Assembly: GCA_031278175.1 (NCBI GenBank)
Contig: JAITLB010000050.1
Location: 1 to 34,132, forward strand
Reading direction: 5' to 3'
Source: Christensenellaceae bacterium
Lineage (GTDB): Bacteria > Bacillota > Clostridia > Christensenellales > DTU072
DNA length: 34,132 nucleotides
Every line of letters starts with the position of its first letter. Position 1 is the stretch's first letter. Both the position numbers and the translations under genes were made by a program. Below, one piece after another: positions 27,108 to 34,132 of the stretch. The notes beneath the pieces are model-generated. The model searched no databases. It worked only from the letters and a program-made list of their open reading frames with translations, and was not told the DNA's origin.

Positions 27108-28418
27108 TTATGCTGCGACAGCTCGACGCGATTTCTTCTTTTTGTTAATTAAAAATATTACTAATATAATAATGCCAACACCGACAACGGATGATACAAT
27201 TATAATTATAAGGTTCACTGGATTAAGACCAGTTGTTTTTACACGTTCCCACATAGCAACAAGCTTGGAATCATCTGAGAAATCTTTCATTATAACTAAC
27301 AATGGATCAGATATATCAGGATAACGTATAGAATCTCCGAAAAATTCGTCTACGTCATAGTCATTTTCTTCGAGTATGTCCAGTGCTGTAGCACTAGCTC
27401 TAACAGCTGCTTCACTTTCGCAAGAAGTGTAACCGATTGCCATTGCGTTGCGCATTGCGATGTCGGGGCGCATCATAAAATCCATAAATTTAAGAGCAGA
27501 CTCTTTATTTTGCGAATTTTTCAACATGGCCCAACCATCAAACCAAATATTGCCACCAATTTTGGGTACGTAGTAATCCAATGTATCCAGATCTTCCATG
27601 GCCCATAGCGCATCACCCGACCAAGCTAACCCAGCATATGCCTTTTCATTGACTAAGTCGGTTTTACCAAAATCAACTTCATAACTTGATATTACTTTGT
27701 GTTGTTCTTTAAAAGCTTCTTCAACTTGCGATAACAATGTATCATCTACGTAATTAATAAGCTCAGATAAAGGCATATTGTTGTAAGTATCAGAAAGCTT
27801 GCCACTCTCTTTTAGGTAAAAAACCCCAGCTAAATATGCCTCTCTCACAGAGTCTTTCATGAGTATTTTTCTATTCAGTTTAGATATTCCAGGTGTGTTC
27901 CATAATAAACCGTAACCAGCCTCATATGCAACTTCTGGATCGATCACTGAAGTATTGTAGACAATACCAACAGTACCCATCATGTATGGAATAAAATAAT
28001 CGCTCATTTTTTGTTTAGCGTTGTTAACAGTCAAATCTGCAAAGTTCGCATCTACCTTAGTTGTGATAGCACTGTTTATGTTTGAATAATTAGATAATTT
28101 GCTAAAATCAATTTTCTCTAAACGATCTTGCACAATCAAACGTTGTAGCGCATAGTCGGATGGGCATATGAGATCTATTTGTGCTTGCTGATCTTGAAGA
28201 CTTGAAAGCATTATTTCATTAGTATCAAACGTGGAATACACTACGTCAATATTAAATTCACTCTCGAATTCAGCGATTGCATCCATATCTATGTAATCAC
28301 CCCAGTTGTAGACATATAATTTATCAACAGCGGCGAAGGCGCCAATTTGGACATTCAAAGCAGTAAGAACTCCAACTGACATTGCAACAATTATTAAAAT
28401 TGCAATAAATCTTTTCAT
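27108..28418 (-). CDS. potD: Spermidine/putrescine-binding protein with C-terminal anchor
   Basis: PotD binds polyamines outside the cell and delivers them to the PotB-PotC channel. The 436-residue product has an N-terminal signal segment (about 4-29), then LYVYNWGDYID (34-44), the usual opening of this binding-protein family. YFIPYMMGTVGIVYNT lies near 140-155, and FDGWAMLKNSQNKESALKFMDFMM is in the C-lobe. There is no lipobox cysteine. Instead a hydrophobic helix (about 403-424) and the basic tail KKKKSRRAVAA lie at the C-terminus, suggesting it is held by that helix. The length exceeds the usual 340-370 residues for this reason. AAGGAG lies 11 bases before the ATG. It is the last gene of the operon. 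The exact polyamine is unknown. Confidence 0.88.
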   Translation of the reverse strand: MKRFIAILIIVAMSVGVLTALNVQIGAFAAVDKLYVYNWGDYIDMDAIAEFESEFNIDVVYSTFDTNEIMLSSLQDQQAQIDLICPSDYALQRLIVQDRLEKIDFSKLSNYSNINSAITTKVDANFADLTVNNAKQKMSDYFIPYMMGTVGIVYNTSVIDPEVAYEAGYGLLWNTPGISKLNRKILMKDSVREAYLAGVFYLKESGKLSDTYNNMPLSELINYVDDTLLSQVEEAFKEQHKVISSYEVDFGKTDLVNEKAYAGLAWSGDALWAMEDLDTLDYYVPKIGGNIWFDGWAMLKNSQNKESALKFMDFMMRPDIAMRNAMAIGYTSCESEAAVRASATALDILEENDYDVDEFFGDSIRYPDISDPLLVIMKDFSDDSKLVAMWERVKTTGLNPVNLIIIIVSSVVGVGIIILVIFLINKKKKSRRAVAA

Positions 28419-28442
28419 TTATGCTAATTCTCCTTATATTAT

Positions 28443-29276
28443 TTAGCGTGAATTTTCTGCCCTTTTACTAGGCGTTTTTTTGTATCTTCTTAAATTGATA
28501 AGCAGTAGCGCACCGACTACAACAACTATTATTATAGAAAATGCAGCGAACCAATATGGTTTTAGTCCTCCAGCTGTATGTTGTGAGGAGTAAATATATG
28601 TGCTAAGGGTTTCGATGCCACTCGTTGTACCCTTATTCAATTGTGTAATTATAAAATCGTCTACAGATATCGTAAATGCCATAGCAAAACCCGATAATAT
28701 TCCTGGCAGAATAATGGGTATGATGACAGAGACAATTGCACGGAGTGGTTTAGCACCTAGATCCAAAGCAGCTTCATAGATATTTGAATCCATTTGCATT
28801 AGTCTAGGCATTACCGACAAAACTACGTAGGGTGTACAAAATGATATGTGACCTAGTAAGAGACGTGTATATCCATCGGGGAATCTGAATGTTATAAAAA
28901 ACAACATCAGCGCTACGGCGATGACGATTTCCGAGTTGATTACGGGTAGTTGATTTACGTTTTCGACTATCTTACGCGAACGCTTTGACATTGCGAATAT
29001 TCCAATTGAGGCAAACGATCCTAGGATTGTTGCGGTGACTGATGAGATCGCAGCTATGAGTAGCGTATTTTTAAACGCTTGACCTAGTGTTGATGCATTC
29101 GATGACGTAAACAATTGAATATAAGCATTAAACGACATACCTTTAGAGAAACTAAATGATGATGTGTTAAAGAATGAAAATACTATCATCAAGAAAATTG
29201 GGGTATAGAGAAGAACTAGTGCGATAACTATATAGCTTCTCTCAAACAATTTTTTGAGTGTTGATTTTTCTACCAT
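28443..29276 (-). CDS. potC: Polyamine ABC transporter permease PotC
   Basis: This is one of two membrane subunits forming the polyamine channel. The 277-residue product has about six hydrophobic helices and the cytoplasmic EAA loop YEAALDLGAKPLRAI (168-181), which contacts the PotA ATPase, followed by IPIILPGI. Length and motif are typical of PotC. The ATG lies inside the end of potB: the two genes overlap by seven bases at ATGGTAG, so their translation is coupled. A GGGAGG site lies about 13 bases upstream of the ATG. The C-terminus is basic. potD begins 24 bases after its stop. Confidence 0.93.
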   Translation of the reverse strand: MVEKSTLKKLFERSYIVIALVLLYTPIFLMIVFSFFNTSSFSFSKGMSFNAYIQLFTSSNASTLGQAFKNTLLIAAISSVTATILGSFASIGIFAMSKRSRKIVENVNQLPVINSEIVIAVALMLFFITFRFPDGYTRLLLGHISFCTPYVVLSVMPRLMQMDSNIYEAALDLGAKPLRAIVSVIIPIILPGILSGFAMAFTISVDDFIITQLNKGTTSGIETLSTYIYSSQHTAGGLKPYWFAAFSIIIVVVVGALLLINLRRYKKTPSKRAENSR

Positions 29277-30091
29277 AAATTACGCGCTGCCTCCCCTCTG
29301 TTTGTTTTTCTCATAAAGTAATTTGATACAAGAACTAATGCCAACATGATCAATGACATAACACTACCGACACCGTATAATTGATGTTCAAATTTTGTAT
29401 TAATTGAATCTCCAAATAGATGCGCACTCGTCCCACCAAGGAACTGAGTTATAGCAAACGTTGAGATTGTAGGGATGAACACCATAGTTATGCCGCTGAG
29501 TATTCCTGGCATAGATAGTGGAAGAGTTATTTTGAGAAATGTTGTTATAGAATGAGCACCCAAGTCGCTTGCGGCTTCGGAATATGATTTATCTATATTT
29601 GACAGCGTAGTATGAAGTGGTAATATCATGAACGGTATATAATTGTATACCAAGCCAAATATTAATGTGCCTATACCCAACTCGATGCCAAGTGCCTCAA
29701 ACATATATCTAGTAGACAGTGTGCGTATAAGAAAATTAACCCACATCGGCAGTATGAATAAGAGCACGATTAATCGCCCCGATGACCATTTGGATAGAAT
29801 GAAAGCTACTGGATAACCTATAAGCAAGCAAAGAGAAGTAGTGATGATGCCCACCAAAATTGAAAATGACAATGTTTTTAAACTTGCACCATCCCTTACA
29901 AGATCACTAAAGTTTGAGAAGGTGAACTGCCCATTAGAAATAAATGCGTTTGCAAGCAAAATGACTAGTGGGGCCACGACAAACAGTGACATAAATAGCA
30001 CATATGGATATGCAAAAACACTTCTTGTAATTCTAAACCCTTTAATTTTTGTAACTAGTTTAGAACCAATATTTGTGATGTATGTTTTCAT
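29270..30091 (-). CDS. potB: Polyamine ABC transporter permease PotB
   Basis: This is the second membrane subunit of the polyamine importer. The 273-residue product has about six helices. The EAA loop SEAASDLGAHSITTFLKITL (171-190) is followed by PLSMPGILSG. Its placement after potA and before potC, and its sequence around LPMWVNFLIRTL (114-125), fit PotB. The start codon overlaps the potA stop as ATGA, and GAGG lies about seven bases upstream, so translation is coupled to potA. Nothing looks missing. Confidence 0.93.
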   Translation of the reverse strand: MKTYITNIGSKLVTKIKGFRITRSVFAYPYVLFMSLFVVAPLVILLANAFISNGQFTFSNFSDLVRDGASLKTLSFSILVGIITTSLCLLIGYPVAFILSKWSSGRLIVLLFILPMWVNFLIRTLSTRYMFEALGIELGIGTLIFGLVYNYIPFMILPLHTTLSNIDKSYSEAASDLGAHSITTFLKITLPLSMPGILSGITMVFIPTISTFAITQFLGGTSAHLFGDSINTKFEHQLYGVGSVMSLIMLALVLVSNYFMRKTNRGEAARNLW

Positions 30092-31542
30092 ATTGTTTCC
30101 TCTAGTTTTGTTATAAGAATTTTATCGGGAGCTACTGATATACCAACACGATCGCCTTTGAGCCATTCATCTTCGGTATCAGCAAAGAAGTCATAGTAGG
30201 TATCAGTTCTAACAACGCATTGATAGTAATTCCCTTTATAAATCGTGTTAACAATTTCACCGCCTATGATTCCATCATTTTCGTCATCGTATATAATTAC
30301 ATCGTCAAAATCAACGCTGACCTTAACTTTTGTGCCACTTGGTAGATCACATTGACAAGGGAATTTGCCACCGCAAATTTCGACTGTGTTAGTGTCCCAC
30401 ATTTCGGTTACAATCTCATTAATAATGCGTGCCTTATGCATAATATGAAGATCAGATGGCTTAATATATAATCCAACTTTGTCACCAGGTCTGCAATTGA
30501 CATTATCATGTATCAACATTTCATAATCCTCACCACCCGCTATAATAGCCGTGATTTGGAAATGATCGCCTTTAAACACGCACGATGATATAGTTGCTAG
30601 CAGTGCTGCGCGTGCATCATCGCTACTTAGAATCGATACATCTTCAGGGCGTACAATAACGTCAATAGGCTCATTATATTTAAAGCCCTTATCTACGCAC
30701 TCAAATGAATGATCGCAAAATTTAACATTGAAATCGGTAACCATAATGCCACTGAAAATGTTGGACTCTCCAATAAAGTCAGCAACAAACGCATTTGCTG
30801 GTTCATCATATACCTTCTGCGGTGTGCCGATTTGCTGTATTATGCCATCTTTCATTACAACAATTGTATCGCTCATTGTCAGAGCTTCCTCTTGATCATG
30901 AGTGACATATAAAAAGGTAATTCCGAGCTTTTTATGCATGTTCATAAGTTCTATTTGCATATCTTTGCGCATCTTTAAATCTAGAGCGCCAAGAGGCTCG
31001 TCTAGCAATAGCACATCGGGTTCATTAACTAATGAACGAGCAATAGCCACGCGTTGTTTTTGACCGCCTGACAAACTAGAAACGTTGCGTTTTTCGTATT
31101 CTTCAAGATCTACCATTTTAAGTGCGGTTTTAACCTTGGCGGCAATCTCATCTTTGGTGAGTTTTCTCAAGTTCTCAAATTTATTGCCGTTTTTGTCGAC
31201 AAAAAACGTGCCATCTGGGATGCTTTTTAATTTAAGACCAAATGCGATGTTGTTATATACGTTCAAATGCGGGAACAGTGCATAGTTTTGAAAAACGGTA
31301 TTGACATTTCTGTCATATGGAGGTGACGTTGTCATGTCTTTGCCTGATATATAGATAGTACCACTTGTCGGCTTTTCAAACCCCGCAATCATTCTCAGTG
31401 TAGTTGTTTTACCACAACCCGATGGCCCCAAAAACGTGACGAACTCACCCTTTTTAATGGTAAGTGAAACGCTTGATACAACGGGTTTTTCATCGTAACT
31501 TTTAGATACATTTTTTAATTCGATTATTTTATCTGTTGTCAT
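30088..31542 (-). CDS. potA: Polyamine ABC transporter ATPase PotA
   Basis: PotA drives import by ATP hydrolysis. The 484-residue product has Walker A GPSGCGKTT (39-47), the Q-loop glutamine (Q85) in FQNYALF, signature LSGGQ (157-161), Walker B LLLDEP (178-183) and the switch histidine in YVTHDQEEA. Two features are unusual. Residues about 107-128 are an insertion (including DGTFFVDKNGNKF) absent from the common enzyme of about 350-380 residues. The C-terminal region holds two successive TOBE-like units, one around VIVRPEDVSIL to IKPSDLHIM and one around VKVSVDFDDVIIYD to VAPDKILITK, where one is usual. The ATG is preceded by AGGGG five bases upstream. The gene follows the regulator by 18 bases. 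Confidence 0.94.
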   Translation of the reverse strand: MTTDKIIELKNVSKSYDEKPVVSSVSLTIKKGEFVTFLGPSGCGKTTTLRMIAGFEKPTSGTIYISGKDMTTSPPYDRNVNTVFQNYALFPHLNVYNNIAFGLKLKSIPDGTFFVDKNGNKFENLRKLTKDEIAAKVKTALKMVDLEEYEKRNVSSLSGGQKQRVAIARSLVNEPDVLLLDEPLGALDLKMRKDMQIELMNMHKKLGITFLYVTHDQEEALTMSDTIVVMKDGIIQQIGTPQKVYDEPANAFVADFIGESNIFSGIMVTDFNVKFCDHSFECVDKGFKYNEPIDVIVRPEDVSILSSDDARAALLATISSCVFKGDHFQITAIIAGGEDYEMLIHDNVNCRPGDKVGLYIKPSDLHIMHKARIINEIVTEMWDTNTVEICGGKFPCQCDLPSGTKVKVSVDFDDVIIYDDENDGIIGGEIVNTIYKGNYYQCVVRTDTYYDFFADTEDEWLKGDRVGISVAPDKILITKLEETI

Positions 31543-31560
31543 TTTATCCCCTATATAAAA

Positions 31561-32094
31561 TTAAAAATTACTAGGTGTTGTTATCCATAACACACGACAC
31601 CTGGCATTGCCGATGTTTACGATACGATGTTCCATGCTACCATTGATATAAAAGGCTTCACCCTTTTTTACAATATAGGTATTATGGAGCGTGACTAAAT
31701 TGATTTTGCCCTCCAAAATGTAGCCGAACTCTTCGCCTTCAAATGGATATCTGGTGTCGGACAAACCACCCTCTGGGAGTGTTAAAATAATTGGTTCCAT
31801 CTCGTTTTTTTGAGAATTTGGTATAAGCCATGTGTTTAAGCCATTTCCATTAGCTGATTCAAAGAAATCGGACTTAGCAAATACGATTTTTTCGCTTTTC
31901 ATAACAGTGAAAAACGAAGCGAGGTCGGTACCTAACACGCTTAGTATATCACTAAGCGTCGCTATAGAAGGACTGCATATATTGTTTTCTAATTGGCTGA
32001 TATAACCCTTTGTCAATTCACATCGCGCTGCGAGCTCTTCTTGGGTGAGTCCTATCGTCAAACGTAGCGATTTAATTTTTTCTCCAATTTCCAT
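31561..32094 (-). CDS. XRE-family regulator with cupin domain
   Basis: The 177-residue product has a helix-turn-helix (about 3-58; LTQEELAARCELTKGYISQL is the recognition region) and a C-terminal cupin domain (about 105-175; EGEEFGYILEG, VKKGEAFYING). This two-domain layout is shared with PuuR-type regulators that sense polyamines or related small molecules. It is the first gene of the pot operon, so local control of polyamine uptake is the natural inference. I start it at ATG 32094, preceded by GGAG 12 bases upstream. An in-frame TTG at 32112 would overlap that ribosome site. The ligand is not visible from sequence. A cupin with this role need not bind metal. Confidence 0.88.
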   Translation of the reverse strand: MEIGEKIKSLRLTIGLTQEELAARCELTKGYISQLENNICSPSIATLSDILSVLGTDLASFFTVMKSEKIVFAKSDFFESANGNGLNTWLIPNSQKNEMEPIILTLPEGGLSDTRYPFEGEEFGYILEGKINLVTLHNTYIVKKGEAFYINGSMEHRIVNIGNARCRVLWITTPSNF

Positions 32095-32125
32095 GCTGAA
32101 AGCGTGCTCCAAATTAGTAGCTTAT

Positions 32126-32154
32126 ATAATACATTGCAAACTTATTAATGTCAA
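32126..32154 (-). promoter_or_regulatory. Promoter and candidate operator of pot operon
   Basis: On the - strand a perfect TTGACA (32154-32149), a 17-base spacer and TATTAT (32131-32126) form a strong sigma-A promoter. A 21-base imperfect palindrome starting ACATT and ending AATGT (32131-32151) spans the spacer. A repressor bound there would block polymerase, so it is a candidate site for the XRE-cupin regulator just downstream. Confidence 0.7.
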
Positions 32155-32559
32155 ACAAATTGATTAATATTTCTAAACTTGCTAAGTAATATTATGCTAA
32201 ACATGTTGTTTATAAGCATATGTAATGATATATAATAAAAAATCGAAACTTACGTCAAAAATGCAAACGAATGTTCATATTTTAAAAACTGTAATTATAG
32301 CAGTTTGCGTCTATCATGTTATGTTGAAAGTTATTAATTAATATAGAGAGTTTAAGGGGTTGAATATAGCAATAGCTTTTGTGTAGATTAAATTACTCTT
32401 GATACGTGAGAATAAATTTTGATAGGCTGAAACGCGGACATTTAAAATTAGACTTTGAAATGCTGAAAAGCTGACAAGCACACACCTTAGTTTTCTAATA
32501 GTTTATGGTCATCAAGCAAACAAAAGGCATAAAATGAGCGTATTAAATACTTGACATCG
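32155..32559. other. Gene-free gap
   Basis: The AT-rich spacer between the pot promoter and the end of the GLUG-like gene has no open frame. I recognise no RNA gene or further repeat in it. Confidence 0.5.
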
Positions 32560-32598
32560 CTTGCAACGCATTGCTTTCAATTAGCAAAGCGTTGCAAG
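32560..32598 (-). terminator. Hairpin downstream of GLUG-like gene
   Basis: CTTGCAACGC (32560-32569) pairs perfectly with GCGTTGCAAG (32589-32598), and TTGCT pairs with AGCAA inside, leaving a 7-base loop. It lies nine bases after the stop of the gene ending at 32608. No T-run follows on that strand. Confidence 0.6.
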
Positions 32599-32607
32599 TG
32601 GTAGACA

Positions 32608-34132
32608 TTAAGGATTTGTATAGTTTTCTGTCGTGCCGTTTACATTTCTGTAGTGACCTGAATATACATAGTATTTAGCAAATAATCCTACAATACCAGA
32701 GCTATCTTTAGTATAGCAATCGCTACTAGGAATATTTTTGTTCGTTCGATGTACTTCATCCGATGATTTAATATTATTGTCATTATTTGTTAGGTTAGTA
32801 AGTGAGCGCCAATATGTTCCAGAGTATGTAACAGAACCATTTCCCGATGGCCATAGGTTTACTAATAAAGTAGTCATCGGCCAATCTGAGTATGCCGAAC
32901 CGCTTCCCACGTACATGGATCCTGTATTATTATCTTGACCGTAATTACTCTGGAATGTGCCACTATCTACAACATGACCAGCGAACATTCCTAGTTTTAT
33001 CTCTTGCGGAGTACCAGAAATTCCGTTTCCAGCACCACCTGCATCTACCCACAGTACGGTGTAGGTTGCTAGTTTAGAGTCGTGTACAGAGTTGTCATGT
33101 ATTGTTCGATAAGTGCTTTCTGCTGCACCTGCAAGCGCACCGATTGCTGTTCGGTTAACAAGTTCTTGAGAATGGATTCTGTTAACAAGCAACACACCCT
33201 GGAACTCTGAGTTTGCAATTGTACCTGTTATGGTATTATATCCAGCTATACCACCGAGGAAAATTGTTGTGGAATCTCCTCCTGATTTCATTTCTGGCAC
33301 AGGATCGCCCTCAGGCGTAGTATCTATGTTTTGAGTTGCATTAAAATATAAGGCTTGTGTGGTGACAAAATACGTAATGTAATCATGCGTACTGGAATCG
33401 TAAGCAATTGATGAATTCGGCTCTTTAACCAGCGCCTGTGTTATAATACCAGCATTGTATCCGACGATTACTCCAAATACACCACCTTCATTTAGTCCTC
33501 TTTTAGTTGTAAAGCGATTTGCATATGTCTTTGCTTCTGTAATAGTGCTACCAGGACCGTTTATACCAGCTATGCCACCCAAGATTGATCCTGAGAGTTC
33601 GTGCTGGACTTTGATGTCTGCAAAGTTGACGTTTTGTAGAGTCCCTGAGTATTTTAGCACCCCATTTGAAAAATAGGATTTGTTATAGCCGATGATTCCA
33701 CCACCGCCGAATCCACGACCGCCAGTTGTATTGCCTAGTGCTGTGTCTGACTTTACCGAATAAGATCCAAAATCCGCATCGCTGTTTGTTGAGACTCTAG
33801 AATTCAATATTAACTTGCTAGTCAATGTAAGGTTAGTTAGTGTTCTACCTTCATTCAATCCTACGATACCACCGACAAATACTGCATCCTCGCACCATTC
33901 CAAATTAGCCGATGTGACGTTCACATTATTTACTGCAACACGTGAATCACCATTATCGCTGGTTATAGTAGCGCCGACAGCACCGCCGAAAGCCTTTCCG
34001 CCGTCATTACCATAACTTGAAGAAAGAGTTATTGTTGGATAAGATATTTCTAAATTCGTAAGCGAAGATCCTGAAGCGATTAGTCCTATTGCACCACCAA
34101 CATATCCAGCACCTTCAACATAGAATTGTGGA
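32608..34132 (-). CDS. GLUG-like repeat surface protein, C-terminal part
   Basis: The frame runs open from the window end to a TAA at 32608-32610, giving 507 residues of a longer protein whose start lies outside. An internal GTG at 33924 is not a credible start because the same repeat pattern continues upstream. About ten glycine-rich motifs recur every 30-60 residues (VGGAIGL, VGGIVGLNEG, GGGIIGYNKS, LGGIAGINGP, LGGIAGYNT, IGALAGAAE), each followed by a beta strand such as LTNLTL. This is the pattern of GLUG-type and related beta-helix adhesin repeats on exported proteins. The C-terminus ends after GLFAKYYVYSGHY with no membrane helix or sorting signal, unlike the giant protein at 2990. Attachment, if any, must come from the missing N-terminal part. 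Confidence 0.75.
   Translation of the reverse strand, partial: PQFYVEGAGYVGGAIGLIASGSSLTNLEISYPTITLSSSYGNDGGKAFGGAVGATITSDNGDSRVAVNNVNVTSANLEWCEDAVFVGGIVGLNEGRTLTNLTLTSKLILNSRVSTNSDADFGSYSVKSDTALGNTTGGRGFGGGGIIGYNKSYFSNGVLKYSGTLQNVNFADIKVQHELSGSILGGIAGINGPGSTITEAKTYANRFTTKRGLNEGGVFGVIVGYNAGIITQALVKEPNSSIAYDSSTHDYITYFVTTQALYFNATQNIDTTPEGDPVPEMKSGGDSTTIFLGGIAGYNTITGTIANSEFQGVLLVNRIHSQELVNRTAIGALAGAAESTYRTIHDNSVHDSKLATYTVLWVDAGGAGNGISGTPQEIKLGMFAGHVVDSGTFQSNYGQDNNTGSMYVGSGSAYSDWPMTTLLVNLWPSGNGSVTYSGTYWRSLTNLTNNDNNIKSSDEVHRTNKNIPSSDCYTKDSSGIVGLFAKYYVYSGHYRNVNGTTENYTNP

Noticed and set aside
32095-32112. TTG start 18 bases upstream for the XRE-cupin regulator
   Set aside because: The TTG overlaps the GGAG ribosome site that serves ATG 32094, and the family normally begins close to the helix-turn-helix.
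1-34132. tRNA, rRNA, CRISPR array and insertion sequences
   Set aside because: No T-loop-like cloverleaf, no evenly spaced direct repeats and no transposase-like frame were seen on either strand.

Overview
The window reads as an AT-rich, Gram-positive-type (Firmicutes/Clostridia-like) chromosome. The grounds are sigma-A style promoters, AGGAGG-like ribosome sites, TTG as well as ATG starts, a SPOR-like membrane protein, an XRE-cupin/PotABCD polyamine operon, GTP-dependent PEP carboxykinase, and very large Ig-like MBG/YDG surface proteins held by a single C-terminal membrane helix. The standard genetic code fits every gene. The gene style would suit an uncultured gut clostridial lineage, but the sequence alone does not prove a genus. 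Genes cover about 85% of the window; most of the rest lies in gaps of 0.4-0.9 kb with no recognisable gene. I saw no rRNA, tRNA, insertion sequence, CRISPR array or phage gene.

Layout. (1) 34-762: a short membrane-anchored SPOR-like protein. (2) 1660-2076: a YjbQ-family enzyme whose TTG start is fixed by a good ribosome site. (3) 2990-17192: a four-gene surface locus on the + strand. It holds a 3533-residue exported protein with over twenty MBG-like repeats, a YDG domain and a C-terminal anchor; a second anchored exported protein; and two six-helix membrane proteins. (4) 17704-20518 on the - strand: gldA-dhaK-dhaL for glycerol and dihydroxyacetone use, with a strong promoter and a possible cre-like site. 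(5) 21528-24162 on the + strand: a GCS2-family glutamate-cysteine ligase overlapping a circularly permuted ATP-grasp ligase of the glutathionylspermidine-synthase type. (6) 24398-26188 on the - strand: GTP-type PEP carboxykinase, convergent with (5) across a bidirectional terminator. (7) 27108-32094 on the - strand: XRE-cupin regulator-potA-potB-potC-potD, for spermidine/putrescine uptake. (8) 32608 to the window end on the - strand: the C-terminal part of a GLUG-like repeat surface protein.

The best candidate for something undescribed is the surface locus in (3). Its two anchored exported proteins share a membrane-proximal module, and its two membrane proteins resemble each other in layout, so the four products may form one envelope assembly. 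The second candidate is the ligase pair in (5), which may make a gamma-glutamyl thiol or a peptide-polyamine conjugate. The polyamine importer in (7) gives that idea some context but does not prove a link. Other oddities are a 14-base GC palindrome in the leader of the giant gene, a PotD that looks anchored at its C-terminus, a PotA with a doubled C-terminal TOBE-like region, a Dha kinase without DhaM beside it, and strong hairpins downstream of - strand operons that lack the usual U-tract.
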